Below are positions 26,402 to 35,390 of a stretch of 64,000 bases of DNA, in pieces. Each line of letters starts with the position of its first letter. The first letter of the stretch is position 1. Source of the stretch: Ww85 sp963745765 (GTDB lineage Bacteria; Desulfobacterota; Desulfobulbia; Desulfobulbales; Desulfocapsaceae); NCBI GenBank assembly GCA_963745765.1, contig CAVUYQ010000018.1, positions 124,001 to 188,000 of the forward strand. Reading direction: 5' to 3'. Below the pieces are notes generated by a model that did not search any database, was not told where the DNA came from, and saw only the letters and a list, made by a program, of their open reading frames with translations. The position numbers and the translations under genes were made by a program.

Positions 26402-27922
26402 TTACAAGTCAAATCCGCAATAGGAAAGATTGTAGCTCTTGTTGCATAAAGGAAAGTCTGAGATTTCCTGATTCCTGAGAGACATGGCCAGGCCGGTCCA
26501 GTTATGAAAAGACGGATCCTTTATTTTGTAGCGCTGTATCTTACCCTTGCCATCCGTGAGCAGGCAATGCGATATTTCACCTCTCCACCCTTCATTGATG
26601 GTGACCACAAACGCATCCGGTTTCAGGATGTGATCTCTCATTTGTATTGCTGCAGAACTATCCATGAACGGTTCATACTTATCAAGCAGCAGACTGATAA
26701 GTTTAAGAGAGTGCATGATCTCCTCACGTCTTACCGTGGCCCGGCTGTTTACATCGCCATTGGTGACGTAGTTGTTGTTGGCGGGAAGCTCGGGGTAACA
26801 CTCGGTCGGGAATCCTGTTCGTGCGTCATAGGCTATGCCGCAGGCTCTGCCTGCGTAACCTACCAGTCCTAAATCCTTTGCCATCTCATGTTCTACCGTG
26901 CCGGTTCGTTCGAATCGTGCCAGAACCGTATGAGCGGTGAACAGCAGGTCGCAGACATGTAGGATTTCAGGTGTTATTTCAGCAATTTTCTCCCGTATAA
27001 TGAGGAGCTGCTCTTCTCCAAGCAGTTGAGTGACCCCGCCGGGTCGAACAAGACCTTTGCCGAAACGACTACCGCTTAACACTTGCAGCAGGTTGAGAAA
27101 ATCCCCTCGTATGCGGCCGAAATAGGCGGCCGGCGGGTTAAAGGCAACATCTCCGCTCAGTGCTCCAAGGTCCCCGATATGGTTTGCTATCCTTTCAAGT
27201 TCCAGGGCGATGGTTCGGATGATGCTCGCTTCCCTGTCTACGGGAATATCCGCAAGGGCCTCAAGAGCCTGGCAGAGGCAGAGGTTATGGCCAATAGCCG
27301 TATCGCCGGCAATGGATTCGCAGATGATCGGCAACCGTTTTTGCGGCAGCGTCGGAAGCATTTTTTCAATGCCGCGATGCTGGTAGCCGAGTTGGATCTC
27401 CAGGTGCAGGACTTCCTCCCCCGCGCACTGGAAGCGGAAATGTCCCGGTTCAATAATGCCGGCATGAACCGGCCCGACGGCAACCTCATGGATGGATTCG
27501 CCTTCAACAGAGAAATACGGATAATTGCCGGGAATGTCATCCTGGTAATCGTTCCCGAATACGTCTTTTTCGCCTGTATAATTCTTATGATACCTGACCA
27601 TCTTCAGCCAGGGGTGGCCGTCCGGTTCAAGGCCGAACTGTTCGGCTATTTCCCGCTCGAACAGGTGGAATTTCTCGCTTGCGGCTGAGGTCAGGGATTG
27701 GAATGTTTTTCCTGTTTCCGTGCCAATGACAAACAACCTGCTATTGCGTACAACCGCAAGCAAACGATACTTCGGTCCTTCCCGGTAGGCAAAGAACTGA
27801 ACAATAAATCCTTCATTTTTGACAAATTCTGAGAGCGTTTTAAAAAACACATTATAGGGTACCTGCGGTATGGAGGACCGGGGGATGGCAATACCGTTCT
27901 GTATCTCCAGGAGGTTATCCAT
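26402..27922 (-). CDS. hyfG: HyfG/HycE-like large subunit lacking NiFe cysteines (Ehr type)
   Basis: A 506-residue NuoC-NuoD fusion homologous to HycE/HyfG. The N-terminal part (residues 1-130) is NuoC-like and the rest NuoD-like, with the conserved VGPVHAGIIEPGHF and IEKMLP. In NiFe hydrogenases the first ligand motif is RxCGxC; here residues 202-212 read ESIAGDTAIGH, with no cysteines. At the C-terminus the DPCxxC motif is replaced by SYNLSYCG. The protein should therefore not bind a NiFe centre, which is the definition of energy-converting hydrogenase-related (Ehr) complexes. ATG 27922 has GGAGGG upstream and overlaps the hyfF stop by 8 bp. Confidence 0.85.
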   Translation of the reverse strand: MDNLLEIQNGIAIPRSSIPQVPYNVFFKTLSEFVKNEGFIVQFFAYREGPKYRLLAVVRNSRLFVIGTETGKTFQSLTSAASEKFHLFEREIAEQFGLEPDGHPWLKMVRYHKNYTGEKDVFGNDYQDDIPGNYPYFSVEGESIHEVAVGPVHAGIIEPGHFRFQCAGEEVLHLEIQLGYQHRGIEKMLPTLPQKRLPIICESIAGDTAIGHNLCLCQALEALADIPVDREASIIRTIALELERIANHIGDLGALSGDVAFNPPAAYFGRIRGDFLNLLQVLSGSRFGKGLVRPGGVTQLLGEEQLLIIREKIAEITPEILHVCDLLFTAHTVLARFERTGTVEHEMAKDLGLVGYAGRACGIAYDARTGFPTECYPELPANNNYVTNGDVNSRATVRREEIMHSLKLISLLLDKYEPFMDSSAAIQMRDHILKPDAFVVTINEGWRGEISHCLLTDGKGKIQRYKIKDPSFHNWTGLAMSLRNQEISDFPLCNKSYNLSYCGFDL

Positions 27923-29342
27923 GAATAGTCCCTCCAATCATTTCGATTGAATCAAGAATTGCAGTATAGACCGCATCCGGCATCCAGATACACAGGACAA
28001 TCGATGCCAGCAGCAGTGCATAGGGGGGCAGCAGCCGGAGCGTCCGCTCCGGGACTTTGATCTTTTCGGAATTTTCACCAAATGACAGGGACATGAAAAT
28101 TCGGCCGGATCCGGCGAAAACAAGGGTCAGAGCCACGAGAAACAACCCGGCGCAAATATACCTCTGGTGTTGGAAGGCTCCGATAATAATGATTACTTCA
28201 CTGATAAACAGGCCAAAGGGAGGCAGTCCGGAGATGCCGATGAATCCGGCAAAAAAGGAGACAAAGGTTTTGGGCAGATAATGGACTACCTGACCAATCC
28301 GCTGCACCCGCTTTGTTCCGTAAGCTAGCAGGATGTTGCCGGCAGACAGGAAAAGTGAGGATTTTATCAGAGAATGATGGAGGATATGGAGGAAGGCGCC
28401 ATACAAAGCAAATCCGCCAATTCCGACCCCAAAGGAGATAACCCCCATGTTCTTGATACTGGAATAGGCCAGCATTCTCTTGTAATCCGGTTGGCTGATA
28501 ATGAAAATAGCGCCAACAAACATCGAGACAAGGCCAAAACCAATCAGCACATTGCCGGAAAAATCACTGAGCCCGGCAACCGTCATCAGGACATGTACTT
28601 TATAAATACCGAGGAAGGCACAGTTGAGCAAGGCACCGGAGAGCAGCGCGGAGGCCGGGCTTGGTGCCTGACTGTGAGCATCCGGCAGCCAGGTGTGCAT
28701 CGGTGCAAGACCCATCTTTGTACCAAAACCGATAACCACAAAAATGAATCCCGCTTTTAGCCAGAGAGGGTCGAGTCTGGTAGCTACATCATAGAGCGCA
28801 CTGAAGGTCAATGTCGTGTCAATATTTCCGAGGTCCATGGACAAGGTTATAAAAAAGCAACCAAGGAGGGCAAGGGCAATGCCAACGGAACAGATGATGA
28901 TATATTTCCAGGTAGCCTCAAGTGCCTCCGGTGACCGGTGAATAAAGATCAGGGGTGCGCTGACCAGGGTCGTCGTTTCAATGGCAATCCACAGAACAAT
29001 CGGGTGGTCGGCCAGGGTAACCATGGACATGGCACCGAGAAAGAGCAGCATGCAGCAGTTAAATACCGGTTTATTTGCAATCTCCGTCTCATTCATATAG
29101 GAGAAAGAATAAATCGAAATACAGAAAAAGATAAATGATGTCAGTAAAAGAATCAGCAACCCTTCCGGAGAGGAACTGAACAGGTGGGGAAATGTTGGTG
29201 TCATTTTGCCCATCCAGGTCATGATGGACAGCTGCAGATGCAGAACCGCCGTGATCAATAGTAAGACTCTGCCCATGGGTGCCGGCAGGGCCAGTACGGC
29301 AAGACCCGTTATCATCGGTAGTAAAAATACAAATTCAATCAT
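27915..29342 (-). CDS. hyfF: HyfF-like antiporter-type membrane subunit
   Basis: A 475-residue, roughly 14-helix subunit of the NuoL/M/N (Mrp-antiporter) family, expected to move protons or sodium. Seen are the lysine/histidine-bearing GLAPMHTWLPDAHSQAPSPASALLSG region (GLAPMHTWLPDAHS) and HSLIKSSLFLSAG, both typical of the channel. It starts 4 bp after hyfE and its stop overlaps the large-subunit start. Confidence 0.9.
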   Translation of the reverse strand: MIEFVFLLPMITGLAVLALPAPMGRVLLLITAVLHLQLSIMTWMGKMTPTFPHLFSSSPEGLLILLLTSFIFFCISIYSFSYMNETEIANKPVFNCCMLLFLGAMSMVTLADHPIVLWIAIETTTLVSAPLIFIHRSPEALEATWKYIIICSVGIALALLGCFFITLSMDLGNIDTTLTFSALYDVATRLDPLWLKAGFIFVVIGFGTKMGLAPMHTWLPDAHSQAPSPASALLSGALLNCAFLGIYKVHVLMTVAGLSDFSGNVLIGFGLVSMFVGAIFIISQPDYKRMLAYSSIKNMGVISFGVGIGGFALYGAFLHILHHSLIKSSLFLSAGNILLAYGTKRVQRIGQVVHYLPKTFVSFFAGFIGISGLPPFGLFISEVIIIIGAFQHQRYICAGLFLVALTLVFAGSGRIFMSLSFGENSEKIKVPERTLRLLPPYALLLASIVLCIWMPDAVYTAILDSIEMIGGTIHG

Positions 29343-29346
29343 GGTC

Positions 29347-30000
29347 TCAATCCTTTAAACGCCCGAGTAAGGTGGTGTCGACATCATCGAAGGCGGTGTT
29401 GATGTTGCTCAGGATGATCCCCATTATCATAACACCGACCAGGAGATCGAGCAGTACTCCGAATTCGACAATATAAAGCGTATGGCTATGCTTGGTCAGG
29501 GCGGTACCGACAAGGTAGATACCGTTTTCCAGCATCAGGTAGCCGATTACCTGGGTGATGGCCTTTTTCCTGGCCATCATCAGAAAAAAACCGGACGCCA
29601 TAGTGGTGATTGCTGTTATCAGGACGATATCCTGGCCGGCCGGCAGGGAGAGACGCAAGTTATTGGTGAAGAAAACGGAGACGAGAATGATCACCAGACC
29701 GGTCATGATCGAGGCGTGATAACCGATAAATGGTTCAATTTCACGCTTTATGGCCACCCGCTTGACAGCTACAAAGAGAAGGCCGGGAATGAGTACGCCC
29801 TTGATCAGGAGCATGATTTGAAAAAAGATGATCGGGCCTATTCCCAGTGTGCCATGATTTTTCAAAAAGAGCGGGATGAGCGAGACGGCGACCCCCTGCA
29901 GTGCCATGATCCTTACCAGTGCCAGCAGCCTGGTTGATCCCAGGGAGAATAGTACCGAGAGAAGAATAATTACCAGAATTGCCTGGGTAAAGTTTATCAT
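29347..30000 (-). CDS. hyfE: HyfE-like membrane subunit
   Basis: A 217-residue, all-helical membrane protein of the HyfE family, whose C-terminal part resembles NuoK/MrpC (LMLENGIYLVGTAL). It bridges the antiporter-like subunits of hydrogenase-4-type complexes. It overlaps hyfC by 4 bp (ATGA). Confidence 0.85.
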   Translation of the reverse strand: MINFTQAILVIILLSVLFSLGSTRLLALVRIMALQGVAVSLIPLFLKNHGTLGIGPIIFFQIMLLIKGVLIPGLLFVAVKRVAIKREIEPFIGYHASIMTGLVIILVSVFFTNNLRLSLPAGQDIVLITAITTMASGFFLMMARKKAITQVIGYLMLENGIYLVGTALTKHSHTLYIVEFGVLLDLLVGVMIMGIILSNINTAFDDVDTTLLGRLKD

Positions 30001-30914
30001 TGAAAGACTCCCATGGTGAGGATGGCGGCAAAGAAGACTAGGGCGAAGGAGGTGAGGATGAATTTAGGCACAAGGTCCATCTTTAACCTCGCCATTATTG
30101 ACTCCGTAATTCCCACCGCGACATAAATAAGTGCGATAACCCCATAGAATATAAGCCCGTTAACGATCCCGCTGGCCAAGGTAAATGGATACATGAGATG
30201 CGTAATGAAGGCGGAATAGAAGAACAGTTTATAAAAAGTTCCAAGTTCGATGAGTGCCAGGTCAGGACCACTGTGATCAAGGATCATCACCTCGTGAATC
30301 ATGGTGAGCTCAAGGTGGGTTGCTGGATCGTCAACGGGTACCCTCGAGTTTTCCGTAAGCAGTACCATGAACAATGAAACAATGGCAAAAAGCAGGAGCG
30401 CTCCTGATGGGCCGACCAGGGAAATGGGGGCTCTTCCGGTGAAATACTCGGCAAAACTGAGAGAACCGTTCAGTCGGTAGAAAAGGACCAGAATAGTGAA
30501 AATGGTCATCTCGGCCAGGGTTGCGAAAAAAACCTCTCTGGCCGCTCCCATCCCTTCAAACGGAGACGCCGTGTCGAGTGCTGCAATGACGGTAAAAAAT
30601 CGGCCTATTCCCATCAGGTAGAAGAGAACAATCACGTCTCCGTGAAAGGAGAAAAGCGGGGCCGTACCGGCAAATGGGAAAAAGAGCAGGACGATCAGTG
30701 CCGAGGCAAACGAGACCGTTGGCCCAAGTATAAAAACAAAACTGGTGCTGTTGCTGTAGACCGAGCCTTTCCGTAACAGCTTGATCAGGGTGTAGTACTT
30801 GATGAGAAGCGGCGGTCCCTGCTTGCCGGCAAAAAAGGCCTTCACCTTAAGAATGATACCGGGGAAAAGTGGTGCTGCCAGGATTGCTATGGCGAGTGAT
30901 AGATATGATTCCAT
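29997..30914 (-). CDS. hyfC: HyfC-like membrane subunit (NuoH family)
   Basis: A 305-residue NuoH/HycD-like subunit that links the hydrophilic arm to the membrane arm. It shows the loop acids of the family (VDDPATHLELTMIHEVMILDHSG, here VDDPATHLELTMIHE) and PLLIKYYTLIKLLRKG. It is separated from hyfB by 180 bp that hold a hairpin repeat. Confidence 0.9.
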   Translation of the reverse strand: MESYLSLAIAILAAPLFPGIILKVKAFFAGKQGPPLLIKYYTLIKLLRKGSVYSNSTSFVFILGPTVSFASALIVLLFFPFAGTAPLFSFHGDVIVLFYLMGIGRFFTVIAALDTASPFEGMGAAREVFFATLAEMTIFTILVLFYRLNGSLSFAEYFTGRAPISLVGPSGALLLFAIVSLFMVLLTENSRVPVDDPATHLELTMIHEVMILDHSGPDLALIELGTFYKLFFYSAFITHLMYPFTLASGIVNGLIFYGVIALIYVAVGITESIMARLKMDLVPKFILTSFALVFFAAILTMGVFQ

Positions 30915-30945
30915 TCTTACCTCTGTCTGGATATCCGTTTCTTTT

Positions 30946-31086
30946 GAGCCTCTTGCAAAATGGTCTTTTCACCCAAACTCCGCGTTATGCTCAAAATTTT
31001 ATCCTCGGAATATCAATTATATGCTTGCGGTAAAATTTTTCGCATGCCTTGATTTTAAGCAAAAATCCTCATTTTGCATAAGGCTC
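30946..31086. repeat. Dispersed hairpin repeat, copy 2 (inside hyf-like operon)
   Basis: A 141-bp element bounded by inverted ends GAGCCTCTTGCAAAATG and CATTTTGCATAAGGCTC. The core ATGCTCAAAATTTTATCC pairs internally with GGTAAAATTTTTCG. It lies between hyfB and hyfC, genes that would otherwise be tightly packed. Confidence 0.85.
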
Positions 31087-31093
31087 TTTTCTG

Positions 31094-33055
31094 TCATAAA
31101 AACAGGAGAAGCACGATTATGGTCACAATGATATAGGCGATGTAAAGTTGAATATGCCCATGCTGTATCCATCGGAATTTACTTAAAAGATAGAGAACAG
31201 GTGTGACAACCTGATCATTGAGCGCTGTCTCAGCGATATCATCAACTCGTGTTTCAAAGACCGTACGTCCCGGGAATATCCTGTTGATGCCTGCATAGGT
31301 AACCCTGATCAGGACAAAGGGGCGAAAAAAATCGATAATGCTCCTGGCATAGGATGTAGCGGTATACTGCATTCTCACTGTCGGCCGGGTAAAACCGCAG
31401 CCCCAGGTTGGACCTCGGGCTATCACTTTGTTGCGGTAAAACAACTTTCGCAGCACGATGCTGAAGAGCAGTACCCCGAGGAAGAGTCGGGCGGCCAGAG
31501 CAAGATTACCGGTTACCACTGCTACTTCTTCCGGACCGACAGGAACCAGCGCCTTGATGCTTTTCATTCCGGAAAAAACGGTCTGTACAAAAGGATCGGG
31601 AAAAATACCGATCACCAGGCAGAACCCGGCCAGAATGATCATTGGTATGGTCATGGTGACACCGGCTTCAACAGCCGTGGCTGCTTTTTCCGATCGCGGC
31701 TCACCAAGAAAAATCACCCCGACGACTTTGGAAAAACAGGCCGCTGCAAGGCCACCGATAATGGCCAGCGAGAGAATGGCAAACATGGTGAAAATGAAGG
31801 AGGAACCGCTCAACGAAAGGCCATGGAAGGCTCCATAATAGATGAGGAATTCACTGATAAAACCATTGAATGGAGGCAGACCGGATATTGATATTGAACC
31901 AATAAGGAAGGTCTTGCCGGTCGTTGGCATGCACTTGATAAGACCACCGAGTTGATCGATATGCCTGGTTCCCGTTTTTTGCAGTACTGCTCCTGCTCCA
32001 AGAAATAGCAGGGACTTGAAAATAGAGTGGTTAAGCACATGCAGGAGGCCGCCGGCGAAACCGAAACTGGCCATAACCATGTTGTCAGTGGCGATACCGA
32101 TCATACCGATACCCATGCCAATCAGAATAATGCCTATATTTTCAACGCTGTGATAGGCCAGCAGTTTCTTTAGGTCATGTTTGCCGAGGGCGTAAACGAC
32201 ACCCAATATACCTGAAACCATGCCGAAGGTGAGCAGGGTCTGACCAAAAATCAGATCCCTTACATCAAGCACGGTGTAGAGACGGATTATGCCGTAGATG
32301 CCCATCTTGATCATCACCCCGGACATAACTGCTGAAATATTGCTCGGAGCGGCTGGATGAGCATGGGGCAGCCACATGTGCAGAGGGAAAATACCCGCTT
32401 TTGATCCAAAACCAACCAAAGCGAGAAAAAACACGATAATTTTGATATTTGCGGGAATAGCGGCAAAGGCTGCAAAATCGTAGGTTCCTGTCTGGCTATA
32501 AGCGAGTGCAAAAGCCGCGAAGATAAACATGGCGCCGGCCTGGGAGAAAATAAAATAGATGTAGCCCGCTCTTCTGGTTTCGTCCTTCTGGTACTCGTAA
32601 ATGACCAGGAAAAAGGAAGATATGGACATGATCTCCCAGACGAGTGCAAAGCTGATGATATTGTCAGCGGTAGCTACCAGTACCATGGAAACGATAAGCA
32701 GGTTGAAAAAGAAAAAGTTTACGCCGGTGCGGCCCTTTTGGTCAGCTTTATCCATGTAGTGGAAGCTGTAGAGAACAGCGAGCGGGCAGACGGCGAAAAC
32801 CGGGATGAGAAAAAAGGCTGAAAGCGCGTCCAAAGTATAGGAGAGAGTAAAGATATGCAGCCATGGCTGGGAAAATGTTACGACATCCGCCGACTCCTGC
32901 AGTGGCGTCATGATGGCGAACAGCCCGACCAGGCAGCCCGCGACAGTAATGGCGATGTAGCCAGCTTTCATCAGGCTGAACCGACGGTAGGTGAGCAGGG
33001 GAAATATCCCTCCGGCGAATAAAACAGTAAGTGAAAGTAAGAAGGTATCCATCAT
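31094..33055 (-). CDS. hyfB: HyfB-like antiporter-type membrane subunit
   Basis: A 653-residue NuoL/HyfB-family subunit with about 16 membrane helices and a long C-terminal extension. It shows GSKAGIFPLHMWLPHAHPAAPS (GIFPLHMWLPHAHP) and HSIFKSLLFLGAG, the half-channel histidine and lysine segments. It is first in the operon and is expected to contribute to ion pumping. Start is ATG 33055 or 33052, both next to GAGGA. Confidence 0.9.
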   Translation of the reverse strand: MMDTFLLSLTVLFAGGIFPLLTYRRFSLMKAGYIAITVAGCLVGLFAIMTPLQESADVVTFSQPWLHIFTLSYTLDALSAFFLIPVFAVCPLAVLYSFHYMDKADQKGRTGVNFFFFNLLIVSMVLVATADNIISFALVWEIMSISSFFLVIYEYQKDETRRAGYIYFIFSQAGAMFIFAAFALAYSQTGTYDFAAFAAIPANIKIIVFFLALVGFGSKAGIFPLHMWLPHAHPAAPSNISAVMSGVMIKMGIYGIIRLYTVLDVRDLIFGQTLLTFGMVSGILGVVYALGKHDLKKLLAYHSVENIGIILIGMGIGMIGIATDNMVMASFGFAGGLLHVLNHSIFKSLLFLGAGAVLQKTGTRHIDQLGGLIKCMPTTGKTFLIGSISISGLPPFNGFISEFLIYYGAFHGLSLSGSSFIFTMFAILSLAIIGGLAAACFSKVVGVIFLGEPRSEKAATAVEAGVTMTIPMIILAGFCLVIGIFPDPFVQTVFSGMKSIKALVPVGPEEVAVVTGNLALAARLFLGVLLFSIVLRKLFYRNKVIARGPTWGCGFTRPTVRMQYTATSYARSIIDFFRPFVLIRVTYAGINRIFPGRTVFETRVDDIAETALNDQVVTPVLYLLSKFRWIQHGHIQLYIAYIIVTIIVLLLFL

Positions 33056-33420
33056 TCCTCGTTAAAATAAGTCCTTGAGTATTATGGTGAATGCTGTGCC
33101 GTCCGGGAGGCTCCTTGAGACAGACCGCTGTAGCCTTGGAGACTCTCTATTTTTTTGCAGGCGCAAGTCATCGTCTGGTCTATACCTTTTAAATCTGTTG
33201 CACCACACAGGTACCGTAATATGGATCATTGAGCAGGGATATGTCTTGTTTTTAAGACCGATACGATCAGCATAGGCTGTGCTCTTTTGCATGCATTACT
33301 CACAGAGCACGGCCTGCAGCGGGTACATGGTGAGACGGATGGATGTTCCTGAACGGCATATGAAGCGTGCATGGCTGATATTAGCTGGTTTCAGGGCTAT
33401 TGTCGTTGACTGGAATCTCA
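33056..33420. other. Gap upstream of hyfB
   Basis: About 365 bp. It should hold the hyf-like operon promoter, but I found no clear sigma-70 or sigma-54 box. Short ORFs here lack ribosome-binding sites. Confidence 0.4.
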
Positions 33421-33702
33421 TCATTGATCGCTGCAATCTGCAGGCGCCCTTTTTTCAGGTCTTTGAGGCACGATATGCTCAAAAGTAAAGCCATACCAGA
33501 TAGCCCTATTACTTGATTGTAACTCGGGAATGATCTCTTCAATGTCTCCGATCCTACTTTTCAGATAAACCAGCCAGTTGAGCGCCTCAACTTTTGATAC
33601 AAATGGGCCGATCTCCGTCAAGGAACTCACGCTGCCATTATATTTAGACAGGAGTTTCTTTATGCTGTCCGGTTCCTGAGTAATACCAATCATTATTCTC
33701 AT
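33421..33702 (-). CDS. Small hypothetical protein upstream of hyfB
   Basis: A 93-residue soluble, mixed alpha/beta-looking protein I do not recognise (opens MRIMIGITQEPDSIKKLL; contains WLVYLKSRIGDIEEIIPEL). ATG 33702 is preferred because AAAAAGG lies about seven bases upstream. The composition is protein-like rather than random. It lies on the same strand as the hyf-like operon, 365 bp upstream, so a link is possible but unproven. Confidence 0.5.
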   Translation of the reverse strand: MRIMIGITQEPDSIKKLLSKYNGSVSSLTEIGPFVSKVEALNWLVYLKSRIGDIEEIIPELQSSNRAIWYGFTFEHIVPQRPEKRAPADCSDQ

Positions 33703-33708
33703 ACCCAA

Positions 33709-34133
33709 CCTTTTTTGCGAAATATGAAAGAGAATTAAAATAATTGCTTACAGAGACGCAATATGTGTGCCGAAATAATGTTCCAATTGTTTATCCTTTG
33801 ATATTACAACCAATAATTTTGTATAACAATGTAACAAGTAGCCGAACAAATGATAGAAAAGTTTCATGACGTCTTGGATGTTATGAGCACGGCAGGCTTG
33901 AATATAAGAGGTCAGCCACGATTATACTGCTGTACGACAGGAGACTTCCCTCAAATGACACCCGCTTATTTAACATCAGATCGAGTTGATCACAACATGA
34001 AGCTTGCTTAATAAAAGAACTCCAGTCGAAATCATAGAAGGGAATGACGCTCTGTATTGAGTGGTGATGCGCCGGTTAATATGATAGAATACAGGGTGAG
34101 CAGAGTGTAATGGCTTCGTATCTCCGGATTAGT
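33709..34133. other. Gap before the transposase remnant
   Basis: About 425 AT-rich bases with many stops in all frames. No promoter, repeat or RNA gene was recognised. It probably includes the border of the insertion remnant. Confidence 0.4.
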
Positions 34134-34766
34134 AAAATGTTGGACAGTACAAAAGCGGCGGGAAAGAATTACGGCCAAAGGGGAAGCCCAAGCAATTCAA
34201 GGTTTATGACTTTTGTTGACAAAAAACTAGGAAGAGCTAACCCTTATGGTGTTTACGATATGGCCGATAACTCAGCCTGGGTTAGCGTCGGAACAGATCA
34301 TGACACTGCAAGTTTTGCTGTCTCCACAATTCGACGGTGGTGGTTTGCAATGGGAAGCGATCTTTATCCTGAAGCTCAAGAATTAGTGATCACGGCAGAT
34401 GGTGGAGGAAGTAATGGTTCGAAAGTACGCTTATGGAAAATTGAATTACAGCAGTTGGCCAATGAACTAAATATCCCAATACATGTCAGTCATTTTCCTC
34501 CGGGAACGAGCAAGTGGAATAAAATTGAGCACAGATTATTTTCGTTTATTAGCATGAACTGGCGTGGAAAGCCACTTGTCAGCCATGAGACGATTGTTAA
34601 TTTGATTGCTGCAACCACAACCAGAAAAGGTTTGAAAGTGCGGGCTGAGCTAGATACGGCACATTACCCAAAAGGGATAAAGGTAACGGATAAAGAGCTT
34701 AAAGCAATACAACTTGAACGTGACGAGTTTCATGGCGAATGGAATTATTCAATCCTTCCAACCTGA
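34134..34766 (+). pseudogene. ISAzo13-family transposase, C-terminal remnant
   Basis: The reading frame retains the second half of an ISAzo13-type DDE transposase: NPYGVYDMADNSAWVSVG, SVGTDHDTASFAVSTIRRWW, ITADGGGSNGSK, FPPGTSKWNKIEHRLFS and the ending HGEWNYS. Upstream, the matching segment RPKGKPKQFKVYDF is in another frame, so there is a frameshift near 34210; homology starts abruptly near 34134. The N-terminal half and the first catalytic Asp are missing, so it cannot transpose by itself. No inverted ends were identified. Confidence 0.8.
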
Positions 34767-34918
34767 AAATGATCGGCCATGTTATTATTTTACAAGCTCT
34801 AAGAAAGAAGATTTATCCACCCGCGATACCTCATGATAACAGGTGCCGACAGGATCTTGGCTTCTGAGCAAGAATACGCAATCTCGAGAATAATCGGTTA
34901 ACATCGGGCATGCCTTGA

Positions 34919-35035
34919 TTAAGTTTATTCTACGAATTAGCTTATTGGTACGATGAAGAAATTGAAACTATAAAAACCGAATGTATTAAACACAAAAAAT
35001 TGCATGCCCAGATCTTTGGGAAGGATGAGATTTGA
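34919..35035 (+). pseudogene. Fragment of an unknown small helical protein
   Basis: An open frame without a start codon (preceded by TGA) reads FYELAYWYDEEIETIKTE and ends KLHAQIFGKDEI. The composition is protein-like. Its stop overlaps the TTG start of the next small ORF (ATTTGAAG), a coupled arrangement. It may be the tail of a gene truncated by the nearby insertion. Confidence 0.35.
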
Positions 35036-35211
35036 AGAGAATAACGGTTCATGAATGGAGAAACTGGCTCTTGGAACATCTTGGTGCTGACAAGTATGAA
35101 TTGACTCAAAAAAGCAATTTGTCGGTTCACACCATAGTTGCCAAGGATGGTATGGATGCAGAAAATCAAGCTCAACAGGTCATCAAAAATGAGAAAGTAA
35201 AAGAACTTTGA
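35032..35211 (+). CDS. Small hypothetical protein with TTG start
   Basis: A 59-residue ORF that opens LKRITVHEWRNWLLEHLGAD and contains NLSVHTIVAKDGMDAENQ. GGAAGGA lies upstream of the TTG, and the stop of the preceding frame overlaps the start. I do not recognise the family. A perfect 17-bp hairpin with a T-rich tail follows 40 bp downstream and could terminate it. Coding status is plausible, not certain. Confidence 0.45.
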   Translation: MKRITVHEWRNWLLEHLGADKYELTQKSNLSVHTIVAKDGMDAENQAQQVIKNEKVKEL

Positions 35212-35250
35212 CGTGACTCTCTGACCTTCTTGGAGTCTTCCATAATTTTT

Positions 35251-35291
35251 AAAGGCCACCTTGAATAACATGAGTATTCAAGGTGGCCTTT
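35251..35291. terminator. Perfect hairpin; ends-only relative of the dispersed repeat
   Basis: AAAGGCCACCTTGAATA pairs perfectly with its complement around a 7-base loop, followed by a T-rich stretch on the plus strand. The arm GGCCACCTTGAATA is almost the same as the outer end of repeat copies 3 and 4, so this looks like that element with its core removed, now able to serve as a terminator. Confidence 0.8.
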
Positions 35292-35390
35292 ATTTTTATT
35301 GCAAAAAGTTACCGGAATGTCGGGAGTGCCGCATGCTCCGTTCAGCAGCCTCCGGCTCTTACTCGTTCAGGGTACCTGGAATAATTGCCT

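Noticed and set aside
25604..33055. Reading the operon as a formate hydrogenlyase or hydrogenase-4
   Set aside because: All four NiFe-binding cysteines are missing from the large subunit.
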